From Candidatus Omnitrophota bacterium (GTDB lineage Bacteria > Omnitrophota > Gorgyraeia > Gygaellales > Profunditerraquicolaceae): a stretch of DNA of 5,811 nucleotides. Shown here one piece after another: positions 5,244 through 5,811 of the stretch. Every line of letters starts with the position of its first letter. Position 1 is the first letter of the stretch. The translations under genes were made by a program, and so were the position numbers. The notes below the pieces were generated by a model, which was given only the letters and a program-made list of their open reading frames with translations, was not told the origin of the DNA and made no database searches. The stretch spans positions 1 to 5,811 of the forward strand of contig JAQUSM010000076.1 in NCBI GenBank assembly GCA_028715095.1. Reading direction: 5' to 3'.

Positions 5244-5811
5244 ATGAGGGTTAGTTTTAAGCTTAAACTCATTTTATCCTATTTCTTTCTTATCTTCGTA
5301 TCTCTGGGTTTTGTCGCCTTTTTTCTCGACAAAAATCTGGAAGAAAAGTCGCTCCAGGAAATCAAAACCTCTTTAATCAACGAGGCCCGCCTTATAGAAA
5401 GCAACATTTCTAATACCCCTTCAGTTTTTAAAAATCCGGCATACCTGGACAAATTAACTAAAGATTTGGGTTCAAAAATTAAATCGCGTATTACTATAGT
5501 TAATACCGAGGGCAAGGTATTGGCTGATTCAGAGGTTTCTTCGCAGCAGGCAGCTAACTTAGAAAACCATCTTAACCGTCCGGAGATAATTGAAGCTTTA
5601 AAATTCCAGATCGGAGAAGAGATCCGTTACTCTTCCACTTTAAAAATAGATATGCTTTATTTGGCAATTCCTCTTAAGGAAAACGGTATTAATGCCGGAA
5701 TATTGAGGCTGGCGCTGCCTTTGACCAGCGTGCAGAAGGTTTTATCCTCTGTAAGAAAGACGATTATCATAGGGTTGTTTTTTACATTAGGCCTGGCTTT
5801 TGTCTTGGCTT
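5244..5811 (+). CDS. phoR: PhoR-like sensor histidine kinase, N-terminal part
   Basis: An open frame from ATG 5244 runs off the window after 189 codons. It begins with a membrane helix (about residues 8-28), then an extracytoplasmic domain (about 29-170), then a second hydrophobic segment (172 onward) at the window edge. The external domain carries the pattern seen in PhoR/WalK-type kinases: RITIVNTEGKVLADS at 82-96, HLNRPEI at 109-115, IRYSSTL at 127-133, MLYLAIPL at 137-144. That is a PAS/PDC-like sensor fold. HAMP, PAS, histidine and ATPase parts would lie beyond the window, so kinase activity is inferred. The PhoB-like regulator two genes upstream is the likely partner. The start is 2 nt after the previous stop and has no clear Shine-Dalgarno, which suggests translation coupled to the DUF47 gene. 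WalK or another kinase of this type is the main alternative. Confidence 0.82.
   Translation, partial: MRVSFKLKLILSYFFLIFVSLGFVAFFLDKNLEEKSLQEIKTSLINEARLIESNISNTPSVFKNPAYLDKLTKDLGSKIKSRITIVNTEGKVLADSEVSSQQAANLENHLNRPEIIEALKFQIGEEIRYSSTLKIDMLYLAIPLKENGINAGILRLALPLTSVQKVLSSVRKTIIIGLFFTLGLAFVLA

Noticed and set aside
1..5811. CRISPR arrays, tRNA or rRNA genes, insertion sequences, attachment sites
   Set aside because: No repeated spacer pattern, cloverleaf, transposase or terminal inverted repeats were seen. Nearly all the sequence is accounted for by conserved genes.

Overview
The window is an ordinary-looking bacterial chromosomal segment with every gene on the + strand. It holds the 3' end of one gene, a terminator-like hairpin, and then five complete genes and one cut-off gene packed with almost no space between them. 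Base composition is moderate (roughly mid-40s % GC by eye) and similar throughout. The gene set (coenzyme B12-dependent ribonucleotide reductase, MnmG, an OmpR-type regulator, a PhoR-like kinase) is bacterial. Several MnmG and NrdJ sequence details resemble uncultured lineages such as Omnitrophota, but that placement is a weak guess.

Layout: 1-264 is the C-terminal 87 residues of a class II (adenosylcobalamin) ribonucleotide reductase, ending in its cysteine-rich tail. 265-358 is the only real intergenic gap; it contains a strong hairpin plus T-tract (297-346) and a possible TATAAT box. 359-2212 is mnmG (tRNA U34 modification). 2205-2882 is a short double-[4Fe-4S] protein related to the QueG/reductive dehalogenase superfamily. 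2879-3574 is a PhoB-like response regulator. 3582-4559 is a compact PiT phosphate permease. 4573-5241 is its DUF47/PhoU-like partner. 5244-5811 is the N-terminal part of a PhoR-like sensor kinase that runs off the end.

From mnmG onward the junctions are 8-nt overlap, 4-nt overlap, 7-nt gap, 13-nt gap and 2-nt gap, so the six genes look like one transcription unit with translational coupling. The last four form a phosphate module: sensor kinase and regulator, a low-affinity phosphate transporter, and a PhoU-like accessory protein. The transporter pair sits between regulator and kinase, which is less usual than an adjacent phoB-phoR pair. The first two genes suggest a tRNA/redox theme, though the Fe-S protein is probably not a standard epoxyqueuosine reductase.

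I did not find a clearly new system. The most useful leads are the terminator in the mnmG leader, the truncated QueG-like protein, and the split two-component system around pit-DUF47.
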